Assembly (NCBI RefSeq): GCF_010501075.1
Contig: NZ_QVMN01000006.1
Coordinates: 179,139 to 243,138, forward strand
Direction of reading: 5' to 3'
Source: Dysgonomonas sp. 25
GTDB taxonomy: Bacteria > Bacteroidota > Bacteroidia > Bacteroidales > Dysgonomonadaceae
Length of the DNA: 64,000 nucleotides
The translations under genes were made by a program, and so were the position numbers. Shown piece after piece: positions 35,984-45,500 of this stretch (the first letter of the stretch is position 1; every line of letters begins with the position of its first letter). A model generated the notes under the pieces. That model made no database searches. It saw only the letters and a list, made by a program, of their open reading frames with translations, and was not told the DNA's origin.

Positions 35984-38665
35984 ATGAAACAGCTGTTTGT
36001 GATGCTATTTTTGCTGTTGCCCGTATTCGTCTACGGACAACGTAGCGATGTATCGTCCGGCTATGTGGAAGGGAAAGTCATAGACAAGCAACTGGAAGAG
36101 CCCGTTTATTCGGCATCCGTCTCGCTGCTCCGTTCCGATAGCAGCTTTGTGAAAGGGATAACGACCGATAGCCTTGGCTATTTTCGTCTCTCTGCACCTG
36201 TCGGGCAATACATCATGCAAGTATCATTTGTCGGCTACCAGACGGCTTACCGGAATATCCAACTGACCGATATGGAGCCCGTAGCTTCGTTGGGGAATGT
36301 CTATATTCAGGACAAGTCCATCCAGCTCGGCGAGGCGGTTATCACAGGCGAAGCGCCGGCGATTGTCGTGAAAGGAGATACTATCGAATATAATAGCAGT
36401 TCCTATAATCCCGAAGAAAATGCAATGCTTCGCGATCTGATAAACAATATCCCGGGGCTCGAAGCCGATGAGGCCGGCAATATTCTGGCAAATGGGAAGC
36501 CCGTTACCAAGATATTGGTCGATGGAAAGGAGTTTTTCGGTAACGATATTGCATTGGCGCTCTCAAATCTCCCTGCCAATATGATCAAGAAGCTCCAGAT
36601 ATTCAAAGACGAATCCGAATCATCCAAGATAACAGGCTTCAAGGACAAAGAGCCGGAGCAAACCCTCAATCTGGTCGTCAAAGAGGAACTGAAAGAAAGC
36701 ATCTTCGGCGATGCTATGGCAGGCGCGGGCAACCACGATCGGTATAATACGCGCCTCTCTACCAATTATATGAAAGGGGAGAAGCAGGTTATGTTTGTGG
36801 GGCAGTTGAACAATGTCAGCCAAAGCCCTTGGTCGGTCAGTAACAAAAAGGATAAGCAACAGACTTTTGCGCTGAGTACCTATTTCAACCCGATGAAAAA
36901 AATGGAGCTGGGGCTGTATGCCCGCTATTCGTCCGACACGGGACAGGACGAAAGCTACAGCAACACGCAATATTACCTCGACAGCGGCGACCGTATTTCT
37001 AAGCAGGAGATGATGGGACTGAATAAGTCGCGCAGGCTTTCTACCGGCTTCAACCTGAAATGGGAAGTCGATTCGGTGACGACTATCTATGCCCGCTCGG
37101 GGATTAGCTTCAATAACAATGAATCAGCGAATCGCACAACGGGCGTATCGTATGTCCAGAATGCTGCCGATACGACCAGGACGGACTACCACAACCGCAC
37201 GAAAGGGGATGGATATAGCATCAACTCGTCTATAACGGCAGGACGTAAACTCAATAGTAAAGGGCGCGCCGTAAGCCTCTCGTTGAACCACTCCACCCGC
37301 AAGAGCGACGATAAGGGGACGAACGAGTCGTCGACCATTTATACAGGAAGTACACCTTCTATATTGCTCGACCAACGCTTCAAGACGGACAACACGAATA
37401 ACAGTTATGGCTTTACCTTCGATTACATAGAGCCGATGGGCGAAGATAATTTGCTGCGGCTCTCGTATACCCTTACGCGCAATAAATCGAACCGCGACCG
37501 GAACACGTATAAGCAGGATGCGATGGGCAACTACACGCTGATAGACAGTACCTACACCCGCGAAACGGAGAATAAGAATACCAACCAGAGCATCAGCCTC
37601 GAATTTCAGCGGACGAAAGAGAAATATAACTATACTATCGGTGTCAGTGTAGACCCTTCGTCGTCGCAGAGCGATATATGGCTGCTCGATTCTGTCGTAG
37701 ATAACCTCAAGCAGAGCGTAGTCAACTATTCGCCTTCGCTCCATTTCTCCTATAAACCGAACAATTCTACTACGTTCGACATTGGCTACTATGGCAGCAC
37801 AAGCTATCCCTCCACCCGCCAGTTATCGGCCGATACTACCGTCGTGAATGCGACGAATAAGACATACGGAAATCCCGATTTGAAGCCCAGCTACCGCAAT
37901 CAGCTCAATTTATTCTATCAGAAATCCGATTATGAGAAAGGGAGTTTCCTGATGGTATCGGGAGGATTCAATTATACCTTCAACGATATTGCCGCCTATT
38001 CGCTAATAGATAATTTGGGCAATACGGAGAATACCTATCGCAATGTGGACGGGAATATGAGCGCCGACTTGTCTTTTATGCTGAATACGCCACTGCGCAA
38101 CAAGAAGTTCACCATAAGTACCAATACTTTCAGCTCTTACTACCGGAATGTCGGCTTCTCGAACGGTAAAAAGGCGATAACCAATAACTATGTTATCAGC
38201 GAAGATGCCTCCCTCAAATATAAAGTAGAGAAATTTGAGACTACTTTGCGGGCAAGCGCCAGTTTCAACTTTGCTAAAAACAACCTTTCGCAACTCGATA
38301 ACCAGAATACGGCAACCTACAAGGTCGAGAACAGAAGCAAGTTGAAGCTTCCACTCGATTTCACCGTTCAAAGTGACTTTTTCTATTCGCGTTATTCGGG
38401 CTATGGAGACGATTTCAAGAAGAATGAATTTCTCTGGAATGCTTCTGTCAGCAAAGAATTTCTCAAGAAGAAAAAAGGACGCCTCAAACTCGAGTTCTTC
38501 GACATCCTGCAAGATCGCAACAATCTGCGTCGCGTGGTAACGAGTACCTATTCGTCCGACACGCGCACCAATACCATCAGCCGCTATTTTATGCTCTCCT
38601 TCACCTACAAGTTCAACATCTTCCGCGGAGCGAAAAGCACCTCCGACGAGGATATGGATATTTAG
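35984..38665 (+). CDS. Outer-membrane beta-barrel protein with carboxypeptidase-like N-terminal domain
   Basis: An 893-residue outer-membrane protein. A signal peptide (LFVMLFLLLPVFVYG) is followed by a carboxypeptidase regulatory-like beta-sandwich (about residues 25-110, GYVEGKVIDKQ to VSFVGYQTAYRNIQL). A plug-like part comes next (about 110-220, LRDLINNIPGLEADEAGNIL, GKPVTKILVDGKEFFGNDIA), then a long barrel of alternating strands ending in FMLSFTYKFNIF. This is the pattern of TonB-receptor-like proteins without a SusD partner. The frame also allows an ATG at 35969; 35984 gives the cleaner signal peptide, and the box TATCTTCG at 35953-35960 would make the earlier start nearly leaderless. 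It is transcribed alone. Cargo unknown. Confidence 0.88.
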   Translation: MKQLFVMLFLLLPVFVYGQRSDVSSGYVEGKVIDKQLEEPVYSASVSLLRSDSSFVKGITTDSLGYFRLSAPVGQYIMQVSFVGYQTAYRNIQLTDMEPVASLGNVYIQDKSIQLGEAVITGEAPAIVVKGDTIEYNSSSYNPEENAMLRDLINNIPGLEADEAGNILANGKPVTKILVDGKEFFGNDIALALSNLPANMIKKLQIFKDESESSKITGFKDKEPEQTLNLVVKEELKESIFGDAMAGAGNHDRYNTRLSTNYMKGEKQVMFVGQLNNVSQSPWSVSNKKDKQQTFALSTYFNPMKKMELGLYARYSSDTGQDESYSNTQYYLDSGDRISKQEMMGLNKSRRLSTGFNLKWEVDSVTTIYARSGISFNNNESANRTTGVSYVQNAADTTRTDYHNRTKGDGYSINSSITAGRKLNSKGRAVSLSLNHSTRKSDDKGTNESSTIYTGSTPSILLDQRFKTDNTNNSYGFTFDYIEPMGEDNLLRLSYTLTRNKSNRDRNTYKQDAMGNYTLIDSTYTRETENKNTNQSISLEFQRTKEKYNYTIGVSVDPSSSQSDIWLLDSVVDNLKQSVVNYSPSLHFSYKPNNSTTFDIGYYGSTSYPSTRQLSADTTVVNATNKTYGNPDLKPSYRNQLNLFYQKSDYEKGSFLMVSGGFNYTFNDIAAYSLIDNLGNTENTYRNVDGNMSADLSFMLNTPLRNKKFTISTNTFSSYYRNVGFSNGKKAITNNYVISEDASLKYKVEKFETTLRASASFNFAKNNLSQLDNQNTATYKVENRSKLKLPLDFTVQSDFFYSRYSGYGDDFKKNEFLWNASVSKEFLKKKKGRLKLEFFDILQDRNNLRRVVTSTYSSDTRTNTISRYFMLSFTYKFNIFRGAKSTSDEDMDI

Positions 38666-38731
38666 CCCTTTCTACCGGAAAACAATCCTCATTATAAGGT
38701 GTTTATATAACAAATATAAACTACCATTATT

Positions 38732-39094
38732 ATGACTACCATACGATTGAAACGTGTCTACGAAGATTGCGAAAAAAGCGATAGATTCAGGGTTCTTGTC
38801 GATCGCCTGTGGCCGAGAGGCATAAAGAAAGAAGCCCTCAAATACGACCTTTGGGCAAAAGATATAACCCCTTCTCCGCAGTTGCGGCAATGGTTTCATC
38901 AAAATCCCGATAATAATTGGGATCAATTTGCTTTTCTCTATAAGAAAGAGCTTAGCGGTTCGCCGGCTGTTAAGGATTTTGTTGCGATAGTTAAACAGCA
39001 TCCCGTGGTGACGTTGTTGTATGCCTCCAAAAGTCCCGATCACAACCATGCGCTGATACTGAAAGGCTTTATTGAGAAGCAATTGAAAGGGTAG
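38732..39094 (+). CDS. DUF488 family protein
   Basis: A 120-residue cytosolic protein of the DUF488 family. The opening IRLKRVYEDCEKSDRFRVLV, then DRLWPRGIKKEAL, and the later VTLLYASKSPDHNHALIL are typical. The family's reaction is unknown. It lies 66 bases after the outer-membrane protein gene and converges with a secreted protein gene. Confidence 0.9.
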   Translation: MTTIRLKRVYEDCEKSDRFRVLVDRLWPRGIKKEALKYDLWAKDITPSPQLRQWFHQNPDNNWDQFAFLYKKELSGSPAVKDFVAIVKQHPVVTLLYASKSPDHNHALILKGFIEKQLKG

Positions 39095-39114
39095 GGCGGA
39101 GAATGCTATTGCAC

Positions 39115-39888
39115 TTAAAATACTTTTCTGTAGATGCCAATAACACATCCTTCACAGATATATAAGGTCGAATTCCGTTTGGCAATGTGCTTCGTTAACG
39201 TTTTATCATGTTCCGCAATCCTTTTTTCTTCCTCACCGATTAGGAAATTAGGTTTTTTGTAGACATGATGTATCGCATCTAAACCATATGTTTGTATCTC
39301 CGGGTTATAGGAACGAAGCCATTCCCGGAATGTTGCAATATTCTTGAAGTCATCAAAAGAAAGTCCGTCTTTTTGCGTCCCCATATTCATAACAGGAGCC
39401 ATTCCGCACATATAACCGTATGGCTCGTATGCTATCAGATCTTTTATTAAATCATCCTTAGTTGTTCTTGTTTGATATAAAGAATCGTGTTTAAGCATAT
39501 ATTCTGTTATTTTTCCTTCGTCGAAAAAAGCATATTTTTCTTCTTCGTAAATAGGATCTACTATTATGCCGATATTCGTGCTGTCTTGTAATAATAGATG
39601 GAATTTTGCAATGAAAAGGGTAAATTCATCATTTTCGATATAGGGCAGTCTGACTTGGTAGATTGATTCTTTTACCCCAAAATCCAAATCTCTCGTAACT
39701 TCTTCGTTGATATATTTCTTAGGCAGGTTCTCGTTAGAAGAGCCTCCGAAATCTTTTTTTGACAATTCATCGAAAGAGAAATTCGCGACATCAGACAAAT
39801 AAGAAACAAGCTCCTCCTCAAAATTCTTCTGAGGATAAAGAGATAAGGAGCAGCAAAAGAGAGTTATGAGGATAACAGTATATCTCAT
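39115..39888 (-). CDS. Secreted protein of unknown function
   Basis: A 257-residue protein with a signal peptide (VILITLFCCSLSLYPQ). The ATG at 39888 is preferred over a TTG two codons earlier. The mature part has no known domain; GYMCGMAPVMNMGTQ near residue 155 and ICEGCVIGIYRKVF at the end carry the only noticeable cysteines. AT-rich. It is transcribed divergently from the AbiH-like gene 101 bases away. Confidence 0.7.
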   Translation of the reverse strand: MRYTVILITLFCCSLSLYPQKNFEEELVSYLSDVANFSFDELSKKDFGGSSNENLPKKYINEEVTRDLDFGVKESIYQVRLPYIENDEFTLFIAKFHLLLQDSTNIGIIVDPIYEEEKYAFFDEGKITEYMLKHDSLYQTRTTKDDLIKDLIAYEPYGYMCGMAPVMNMGTQKDGLSFDDFKNIATFREWLRSYNPEIQTYGLDAIHHVYKKPNFLIGEEEKRIAEHDKTLTKHIAKRNSTLYICEGCVIGIYRKVF

Positions 39889-39936
39889 GGTCAAGCTTTT
39901 TCTTTACGAATATAGTGAAATATTCTTGCGTATTGA

Positions 39937-39952
39937 TATTTTTGTATCTTTG
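39937..39952 (+). promoter_or_regulatory. Twin -7 boxes ahead of the AbiH-like gene
   Basis: TATTTTTG (39937-39944) and TATCTTTG (39945-39952) lie back to back, both exact matches to TAnnTTTG. The second ends 36 bases before the start codon. No clear -33 element. Confidence 0.5.
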
Positions 39953-39988
39953 AGATTGCGACAAGATTCAATCTTTAAATATACAACT

Positions 39989-41086
39989 ATGAATAGAATT
40001 ATCCTTATTGGCAACGGCTTCGATTTAGCACACGGACTACCCACCAGCTATAAAGATTTTATCGATGATTATTGGACGAATAAAGTAATTAAGTTAAAAA
40101 GAACTATTCATTTTGTTAATGAAGAAAATGACCCATTTGAAATTTTTAATTTTTCTGTAAATGGATTCTATTTTAATCCTCAATTGAAAGAATCCTATTA
40201 TGAGCTAATAAAACTAATTGAAGAAAATGGTGGAAATTTCCGTTTTAAGAATCAATTCCTAAAAATTATCACAGAAAAATGTGGCATCCAAAATTGGGTA
40301 GACGTTGAAAATGAATACTATGAGTTATTGAAGGATTGTATTGAAGGGAAAAAGTATTATAAGGATGTTGACGAATTAAACAAAGACTTCGACCGTATAA
40401 AATCACTACTGAAAGATTATTTAAGAAAGATTAGTCAGCAAGAAATTCCTATCCGCTATAATATTAGGAATCATATATATAAGCCGTTTTTTTGCTCCGA
40501 AATTACAAAATTAGGATTGAAAAAATTAGATGAAAACGAGAACATAAAGCTTCCGGGAAAAGAACCTGTTTATCCTGAGACGATTTGCTTTTTGAATTTC
40601 AATTACACCAATACACAAGAACCATATCTCGACCAATCCGATTTCGAATTGGATGAACACATCAACACTAAGGTTATCCATATTCACCGGAAATTAGACG
40701 ACGATTCCATCATCTTCGGTTATGGCGATGAAATCGGGGAAGATTACGCTAAAATAGAAAACCTGAATGATAATAAATATTTAGAGAATATGAAATCGAT
40801 AAAATATCTGGAAACAATGGATTACCGGAAGTTGCTCGATTTCATAAACGATGGCTTATATCAAATTTATATTTTCGGGCATTCGTGCGGAAACTCCGAC
40901 AGGACACTGTTAAATACTTTGTTCGAGCATGAGAACTGTGTTTCCATCAAGCCTTTCTTTCATCAAAGGGAGGACGGAACGGATAACTACACGGATATAG
41001 TGATGAATATTTCCCGCCATTTCAGCAGTAAAGCAATGATGCGCGACAAAGTCGTGAACAGGGAACTTTGCGAGCCTTTACTTTAG
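39989..41086 (+). CDS. AbiH-like protein
   Basis: A 365-residue protein of the AbiH family, which includes a lactococcal phage abortive-infection protein. The start MNRIILIGNGFDLAHGLPTS is diagnostic, as are FLNFNYTNTQEPYL near residue 200, VIHIHRKLDDDSIIFGYGDE near 230 and YIFGHSCGNSDRTLL near 292. The frame is open from 39866, but the ATG at 39989 fits the family and lies after the promoter boxes. AT-rich. It is a single gene with no partner, as is usual for AbiH; whether it blocks phage here is not known. The Crp/Fnr gene converges on it with a seven-base gap. Confidence 0.88.
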   Translation: MNRIILIGNGFDLAHGLPTSYKDFIDDYWTNKVIKLKRTIHFVNEENDPFEIFNFSVNGFYFNPQLKESYYELIKLIEENGGNFRFKNQFLKIITEKCGIQNWVDVENEYYELLKDCIEGKKYYKDVDELNKDFDRIKSLLKDYLRKISQQEIPIRYNIRNHIYKPFFCSEITKLGLKKLDENENIKLPGKEPVYPETICFLNFNYTNTQEPYLDQSDFELDEHINTKVIHIHRKLDDDSIIFGYGDEIGEDYAKIENLNDNKYLENMKSIKYLETMDYRKLLDFINDGLYQIYIFGHSCGNSDRTLLNTLFEHENCVSIKPFFHQREDGTDNYTDIVMNISRHFSSKAMMRDKVVNRELCEPLL

Positions 41087-41093
41087 GTAGTTT

Positions 41094-41780
41094 CTAAATA
41101 TACTTCATCAGCGCTGCCACCGACAGGATTTCGACCTCTTTTCCGTTGGTGCGTATCAGCCCTTCGTCCGACATCTTTTTCAATTCGTTCGCCAAGGCCG
41201 GGCGTGTAACGCACAAGTATTCGGCCAGTTGTGTCTGATTGTGCTCCATAACGGCCAATCCATCGCTCTTTTTGTGGTTGAGGATATAGTAAATAAAACG
41301 GCTTCGGATGCTTTTGTAAGACAGTATGCGCAGGCGGCTGACGGTGCAGGCGTTGCAATTGCCTGTCAGGCGAAGAAAATTCTTCAATAGCTCGGGCTCG
41401 GAACTGATAATCTTAAAGACCGATTCTTTTGTAGCCTTCAAAAGAATAGTTTCCTCAATAGCCGTAAATGTTGCCGGAAAAATATTATTGTCGTTGAACA
41501 GGTGCGGCGTTGCAAAACTGCGCGGAGCAACGATATTCTCCACTTTGACGTTGTTCCCCGAAACATCTATGATATTCACCTCCAGATTTCCCCGCAACAA
41601 GATATGCATGTGATTGCACGGCGTGTCCTGCCGGATTACGATTTCACCTTTCTTGATTTCGTAAACGGCATAATCCATTTTATCAAGCATGGTTTCTTTG
41701 AATTCATCGCTTACCCCTCTGAATAAAGGTATTTTATGGATGACTCTGATTTGTTCGTCTGTCAGGTGTGTCTCTTTCAT
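41094..41780 (-). CDS. Crp/Fnr family regulator, HcpR-like
   Basis: A 228-residue regulator. The N-terminal sensor domain (about residues 10-130, IPLFRGVSDEFKETMLDKMD, HMHILLRGNLEVNIIDVSG) is followed by the dimer helix. The C-terminal winged helix (about 150-225, NQTQLAEYLCVTRPALANELKKM) ends the protein. It has no Fnr-type N-terminal cysteine cluster. The ATG at 41780 is preferred to one at 41807, as the -7 box at 41809-41816 would leave no leader for the latter. It lies at the end of the nrf operon, 72 bases after ccsA, so control of nitrite/nitrosative-stress genes as by HcpR is likely. The palindrome at 47341 is its best candidate site. Confidence 0.85.
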   Translation of the reverse strand: MKETHLTDEQIRVIHKIPLFRGVSDEFKETMLDKMDYAVYEIKKGEIVIRQDTPCNHMHILLRGNLEVNIIDVSGNNVKVENIVAPRSFATPHLFNDNNIFPATFTAIEETILLKATKESVFKIISSEPELLKNFLRLTGNCNACTVSRLRILSYKSIRSRFIYYILNHKKSDGLAVMEHNQTQLAEYLCVTRPALANELKKMSDEGLIRTNGKEVEILSVAALMKYI

Positions 41781-41808
41781 TGGTAACAGATTAAACGTTC
41801 TTTGCAAA

Positions 41809-41816
41809 CAAAGATA
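41809..41816 (-). promoter_or_regulatory. -7 promoter box of the Crp/Fnr gene
   Basis: On the minus strand it reads TATCTTTG, matching TAnnTTTG, 29 bases before the start codon; the regulator can thus be made independently of the nrf operon. Confidence 0.5.
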
Positions 41817-41852
41817 GATTTATCTGCTGAAATAAAAAAATACCCCTCCCTC

Positions 41853-42638
41853 CTAATTCGAATATACATGTATACTGTTTTGAGCAGCAGGCAGATAGTT
41901 GACGCCAATCCAGGTAACCATCAATAGGAGGAATGCGACAGACAGCAGCCACAATACCAATTTGGGATGATATTTTTGCAGGCGCATATGGATATATATC
42001 AGGTATGCCGCCGAAGTGATGAATGCCCATGTCTCTTTCGGGTCCCACGACCAATAGTGCCCCCATGCCTCTTTCGCCCAGACAGCCCCCATCAACATGC
42101 CGAGAATCAGGAAGCCGAAACCGATATAAACGACATTGTCCATCAGTTTATACAGGTTTTCATCCGCCTTGCCTTTGTAGACGTTGCGCAGCTGGATAAA
42201 CGATGCGATTGTTGCCGCTCCCAGCATGGCATACGATAAAATATAAACCGTCACGTGCGGAACGAACCAATAGCTTTGCAAGGCAGGCATCAGATTGGTA
42301 GAGTGTATCTCGGGTTTGAAGATATTGATACAGGTGAATACGCAGGCTACCAGTGCCGAAAACGACAATAGCCAGTTATACTTCCAATGCCGGTAGGTGA
42401 GATAGCCTATCGCCGCCAGAAAGAAAGAATACCACAATCGTGTTTCGCCGATGGTACGCAATGGCGGACGTTCCTGTCCAATCCATAATCCGACGATGAA
42501 AGCGGCAAATATAACAATTCCCACTATCATCAAACCTTCTACGATAGCAGGTTTCTTGCATGTATAAACCAATATTCCGGCGCTTATCCAACAGAGCATG
42601 GCCGGAATGGCAAACCAAAGGAATTCATCCCAAGTCAT
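41853..42638 (-). CDS. ccsA: Cytochrome c assembly protein CcsA
   Basis: A 261-residue inner-membrane protein with about seven or eight helices. The heme-handling tryptophan-rich motif is AWGHYWSWDPKETWAF near residues 190-205, with the conserved His in the same loop. With ResB it forms the system II (Ccs) heme lyase that attaches heme to apocytochrome c on the outer face of the membrane. It overlaps resB by 14 bases. Its place after nrfHA fits a role in maturing the NrfH and NrfA cytochromes. Confidence 0.92.
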   Translation of the reverse strand: MTWDEFLWFAIPAMLCWISAGILVYTCKKPAIVEGLMIVGIVIFAAFIVGLWIGQERPPLRTIGETRLWYSFFLAAIGYLTYRHWKYNWLLSFSALVACVFTCINIFKPEIHSTNLMPALQSYWFVPHVTVYILSYAMLGAATIASFIQLRNVYKGKADENLYKLMDNVVYIGFGFLILGMLMGAVWAKEAWGHYWSWDPKETWAFITSAAYLIYIHMRLQKYHPKLVLWLLSVAFLLLMVTWIGVNYLPAAQNSIHVYSN

Positions 42639-43908
42639 TCTCTTTCCTCCTTTTCTTATTTCCCGACCATAACAAACAAACCGAGCCGATTGCCAGCAAG
42701 GCTATCCCAGCGTAGGCGGGATAGAGCCACGGATCATATACCAGCTCCATGCTGCTGTAAGTAGACATTTTTCCGGCATCATTGTCGTAGCCATATTGGT
42801 AGATTGTCCAGCTTCCTATTCGCAGCGGCTTGTTGACTTCCAATACGGCATCTATATCCTCTACCTCGTCACCTTTCTCGTCCTTCTTCAGGAACACCTT
42901 TATATCCGACATGAAGCGTTTAGGAGCAGCCTTATCCATCACTAAGGTATATTGCGAATCCAACGGGAGTGTCATGTATAATTGCGCCATATTGCCGCCC
43001 GATATCCATTCTTCTTTCATTTCACCCGTACGGCTGTTTGTAGCCGTTATGAGGGCGGCGGGACTTGCTCCGGGCATGTGTACCTCTTGATAGGTGCTGT
43101 CACTGTTTCGCACGGCTAAATGGATATATTCCTTCAGTTCGATATCCCAATCCATCAACTTGCCGTTCGGGCGTTTCTCGTCAATCTGATAAACGTCCGG
43201 CTTGCCTTCGGGCTGCGTTTTGCCCGTTTCGCGGTCTATTATCATCAATGGAGGGTTGTATTCTTCCATATCGAAATCGTTGAGTTGAATGGCAATAGGC
43301 AGCTCCAAAACGGCTTGATTCTCGTCGTTATAGACACGCCACTCGACTTCACCCTCACGTACGTGCATCACGTAGCGCCGGATATCGGCCGCACCGAAGC
43401 CCGCGGCAAAAAGCAATATCCACAAGCCGATATGGTTGAAGTAGAAAGCATAATCTTCTTTTCGGAAGGCAATTAACCGCCTTACAATCAGCGAGCCTAA
43501 CGAAAGCAGGGTGAGAAAATACGTTATAACGAAAGGCCACGAACTGGTAACCTGCCTGAATCCTAAGCGGGATAGTATGCTGTGGTCGTGCGGATGCAGG
43601 CGTACGACCTGCGGTGTAAGCCCCATAATCAACCCGAGTATCAGCAACGCAGCAATCAACGTAACGGAAAACGGAACTCCCGAAAACCATTGATAAAAGG
43701 ATGTTTTTCGGGCAAATGAAAACAAGATTAGGAGTACAATAATCGCCCCTCCAAATATCAGGTTGACAGGCTCTTGCAGCAACAGGTAATCGAAATTTCC
43801 GACTATCCATTGCAATATAAAGCCGATAATAACAAATCCTGCCACAAAAGCGATGCTTTCGCTGTATCGCCAAGGGAATTGCCACATCCTGCGTTTGTTT
43901 TCTTTCAT
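42625..43908 (-). CDS. resB: ResB-like cytochrome c biogenesis protein
   Basis: A 427-residue membrane protein: three or four N-terminal helices (for example SIAFVAGFVIIGFILQWIV, IIVLLILFSFA, VTLIAALLILGLIMG), a large periplasmic domain (about 195-395) and a last helix (AYAGIALLAIGSVCLLW). This is the Ccs1/ResB layout, though less similar to the classical form than CcsA is. The ATG at 43908 is preferred over 43959, which would place the start inside the hairpin at 43931-43964. It overlaps ccsA by 14 bases. Confidence 0.85.
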   Translation of the reverse strand: MKENKRRMWQFPWRYSESIAFVAGFVIIGFILQWIVGNFDYLLLQEPVNLIFGGAIIVLLILFSFARKTSFYQWFSGVPFSVTLIAALLILGLIMGLTPQVVRLHPHDHSILSRLGFRQVTSSWPFVITYFLTLLSLGSLIVRRLIAFRKEDYAFYFNHIGLWILLFAAGFGAADIRRYVMHVREGEVEWRVYNDENQAVLELPIAIQLNDFDMEEYNPPLMIIDRETGKTQPEGKPDVYQIDEKRPNGKLMDWDIELKEYIHLAVRNSDSTYQEVHMPGASPAALITATNSRTGEMKEEWISGGNMAQLYMTLPLDSQYTLVMDKAAPKRFMSDIKVFLKKDEKGDEVEDIDAVLEVNKPLRIGSWTIYQYGYDNDAGKMSTYSSMELVYDPWLYPAYAGIALLAIGSVCLLWSGNKKRRKENDLG

Positions 43909-43930
43909 TATGCTTTTTAAGGTAAAATAA

Positions 43931-43964
43931 AAAAAGTGCCTGAAGTCTTTTCCAGACACTTTTT
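43931..43964 (-). terminator. Hairpin between nrfA and resB
   Basis: A 12-bp stem with one mismatch (43931-43942 with 43953-43964), ten-base loop, followed on the minus strand by a T-rich tract. It starts 17 bases after the nrfA stop, inside the operon. It could terminate part of the transcripts or protect the 3' end of the nrf mRNA. Confidence 0.75.
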
Positions 43965-43980
43965 CACTTAATTAACCGAT

Positions 43981-45480
43981 TTAGATACTTGCTGTAAGTT
44001 TGCCTTCCTCTTTGGCTTTTTTAATCCATTCAGGAACGACAGTTTTCTTCCAGTTGTCTTTTTTCTCGTGCAATGTTTTCATATCCAGCCCGATATATGC
44101 CTGTGCCTTGTCTTTTGTAGCAATGTCGGGCATTGACATATCGGTTATGCCATGCTTAAACAATACCTTCTGCAATTCCAGTTGGGCTTGCATGGTTCTG
44201 TCTAAGCTATGTGCTAAGATACGCTGTGCCTCTACCGGCGCGTGGAAAGATGCACCGTGCGAAGCTACTGCGAAATCCCAGCGCCATTGCGCCTGACGGA
44301 GCAGTTTCAGCGATTCTTTCATTTCGGCATCGTTTGCACCCTTGTCCCAAGCCGTTTTAGCCATGATGTGGGCTTTCGACAGTTCTTTTTCTATTCTGTC
44401 GCGGATTTCCAACGCTTTGTCCTGATATTGGTAAACATAGTTTTTCAGGTTTTCTTCGCTGTCGCGGTGACAAGTCTGACACGTATTCGATATATTCGCC
44501 AATGGGCTCATCACTTGGTGGTTCGAATATTTGACACCGCCTTCGGCCATATACGGCATGTGGCAATCGGCACAAGACAATCCGCGTTGCGAGTGCGGCC
44601 CTAACAGGAATAGTTCGTAGTCGGGGTGCTGCGCTTTCAACATCGGCGCTTTGCTGAGCGCGTGTGTCCAGTCGGAGAAATCAATATTATCGTAATATTC
44701 TTCCATAGATTCTACGGTCATACCACCATCCCAAGGGAAAGTCAGGTATTTAGCATCTTTCGTGAAGTAATATTCGACGTGGCATTGTGCACAAACCAAC
44801 GAACGCATCTCTTGAGGAGTGGCTTGTGTAATATCTTTCCCTTGGCGGTTGAATGCTTCTATCAAAGCAGGACGCGTAATAGTCAGATTCATGGTCACAG
44901 GGTCGTGGCAGTCGGCACAACCGATTGGGTTTACCACTTCGGCGCCCCAGTCGCTCCATTTGGCTTTGTAATATTCTTCAATACCTTTCTCGTGCATCAG
45001 ACGAGGCACATCGGGGCTTTTACAGGTCCAGCAAGTACCCGGCTGCATATCTCCCTCGCCGTTTTCGGGTGTTCCTGTACGGAGCGTGTTGCGCACATCC
45101 TCAATGGCGTGCATGTGACCTCTTGGAGCCGAATAATCGCGTGAAAATGCGTATCCTGCCCAGAGAACTACCATCTCGGGACGCTGTTCGAGCACATCGT
45201 CCATCATGTTTCCGAGGTGTTTACTCTTGAAATCCATGTTCTGGGTCATCTTCCACGTATTGTACTCGCGCGGATAATTGATACCCCATTCCTCGTTATG
45301 CGGATTAATGCCGGTTATTTCTACCTTTTTGTTAGCATACAAAGTGGCTATTTCGGCACGGCGTTCGGTAACGGAGGCAGCCAGTATGCCCAGTGCGAAT
45401 ACGGCTACCATAACCACAGCAAATATTCCCCATCCGATGATAGGTCTGCGTTTGATTGCTTCGGCTAATTTCTTAAACAT
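43981..45480 (-). CDS. nrfA: Cytochrome c nitrite reductase, catalytic subunit NrfA
   Basis: Reduces nitrite to ammonium with six electrons in the periplasm. It has five heme sites: the catalytic CxxCK (C150-W-T-C153-K154) and four CxxCH motifs (CADCHD, CAQCHVE, CADCHMP, CQTCHRD). The N-terminus has an uncleaved-looking membrane segment (about residues 16-36, GWGIFAVVMVAVFALGI). The 499-residue length is normal. It is encoded 20 bases after nrfH, which anchors it and brings electrons from menaquinol. The downstream hairpin separates it from the cytochrome assembly genes. Confidence 0.97.
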   Translation of the reverse strand: MFKKLAEAIKRRPIIGWGIFAVVMVAVFALGILAASVTERRAEIATLYANKKVEITGINPHNEEWGINYPREYNTWKMTQNMDFKSKHLGNMMDDVLEQRPEMVVLWAGYAFSRDYSAPRGHMHAIEDVRNTLRTGTPENGEGDMQPGTCWTCKSPDVPRLMHEKGIEEYYKAKWSDWGAEVVNPIGCADCHDPVTMNLTITRPALIEAFNRQGKDITQATPQEMRSLVCAQCHVEYYFTKDAKYLTFPWDGGMTVESMEEYYDNIDFSDWTHALSKAPMLKAQHPDYELFLLGPHSQRGLSCADCHMPYMAEGGVKYSNHQVMSPLANISNTCQTCHRDSEENLKNYVYQYQDKALEIRDRIEKELSKAHIMAKTAWDKGANDAEMKESLKLLRQAQWRWDFAVASHGASFHAPVEAQRILAHSLDRTMQAQLELQKVLFKHGITDMSMPDIATKDKAQAYIGLDMKTLHEKKDNWKKTVVPEWIKKAKEEGKLTASI

Positions 45481-45500
45481 AATCTATCGATTTTATTTAG

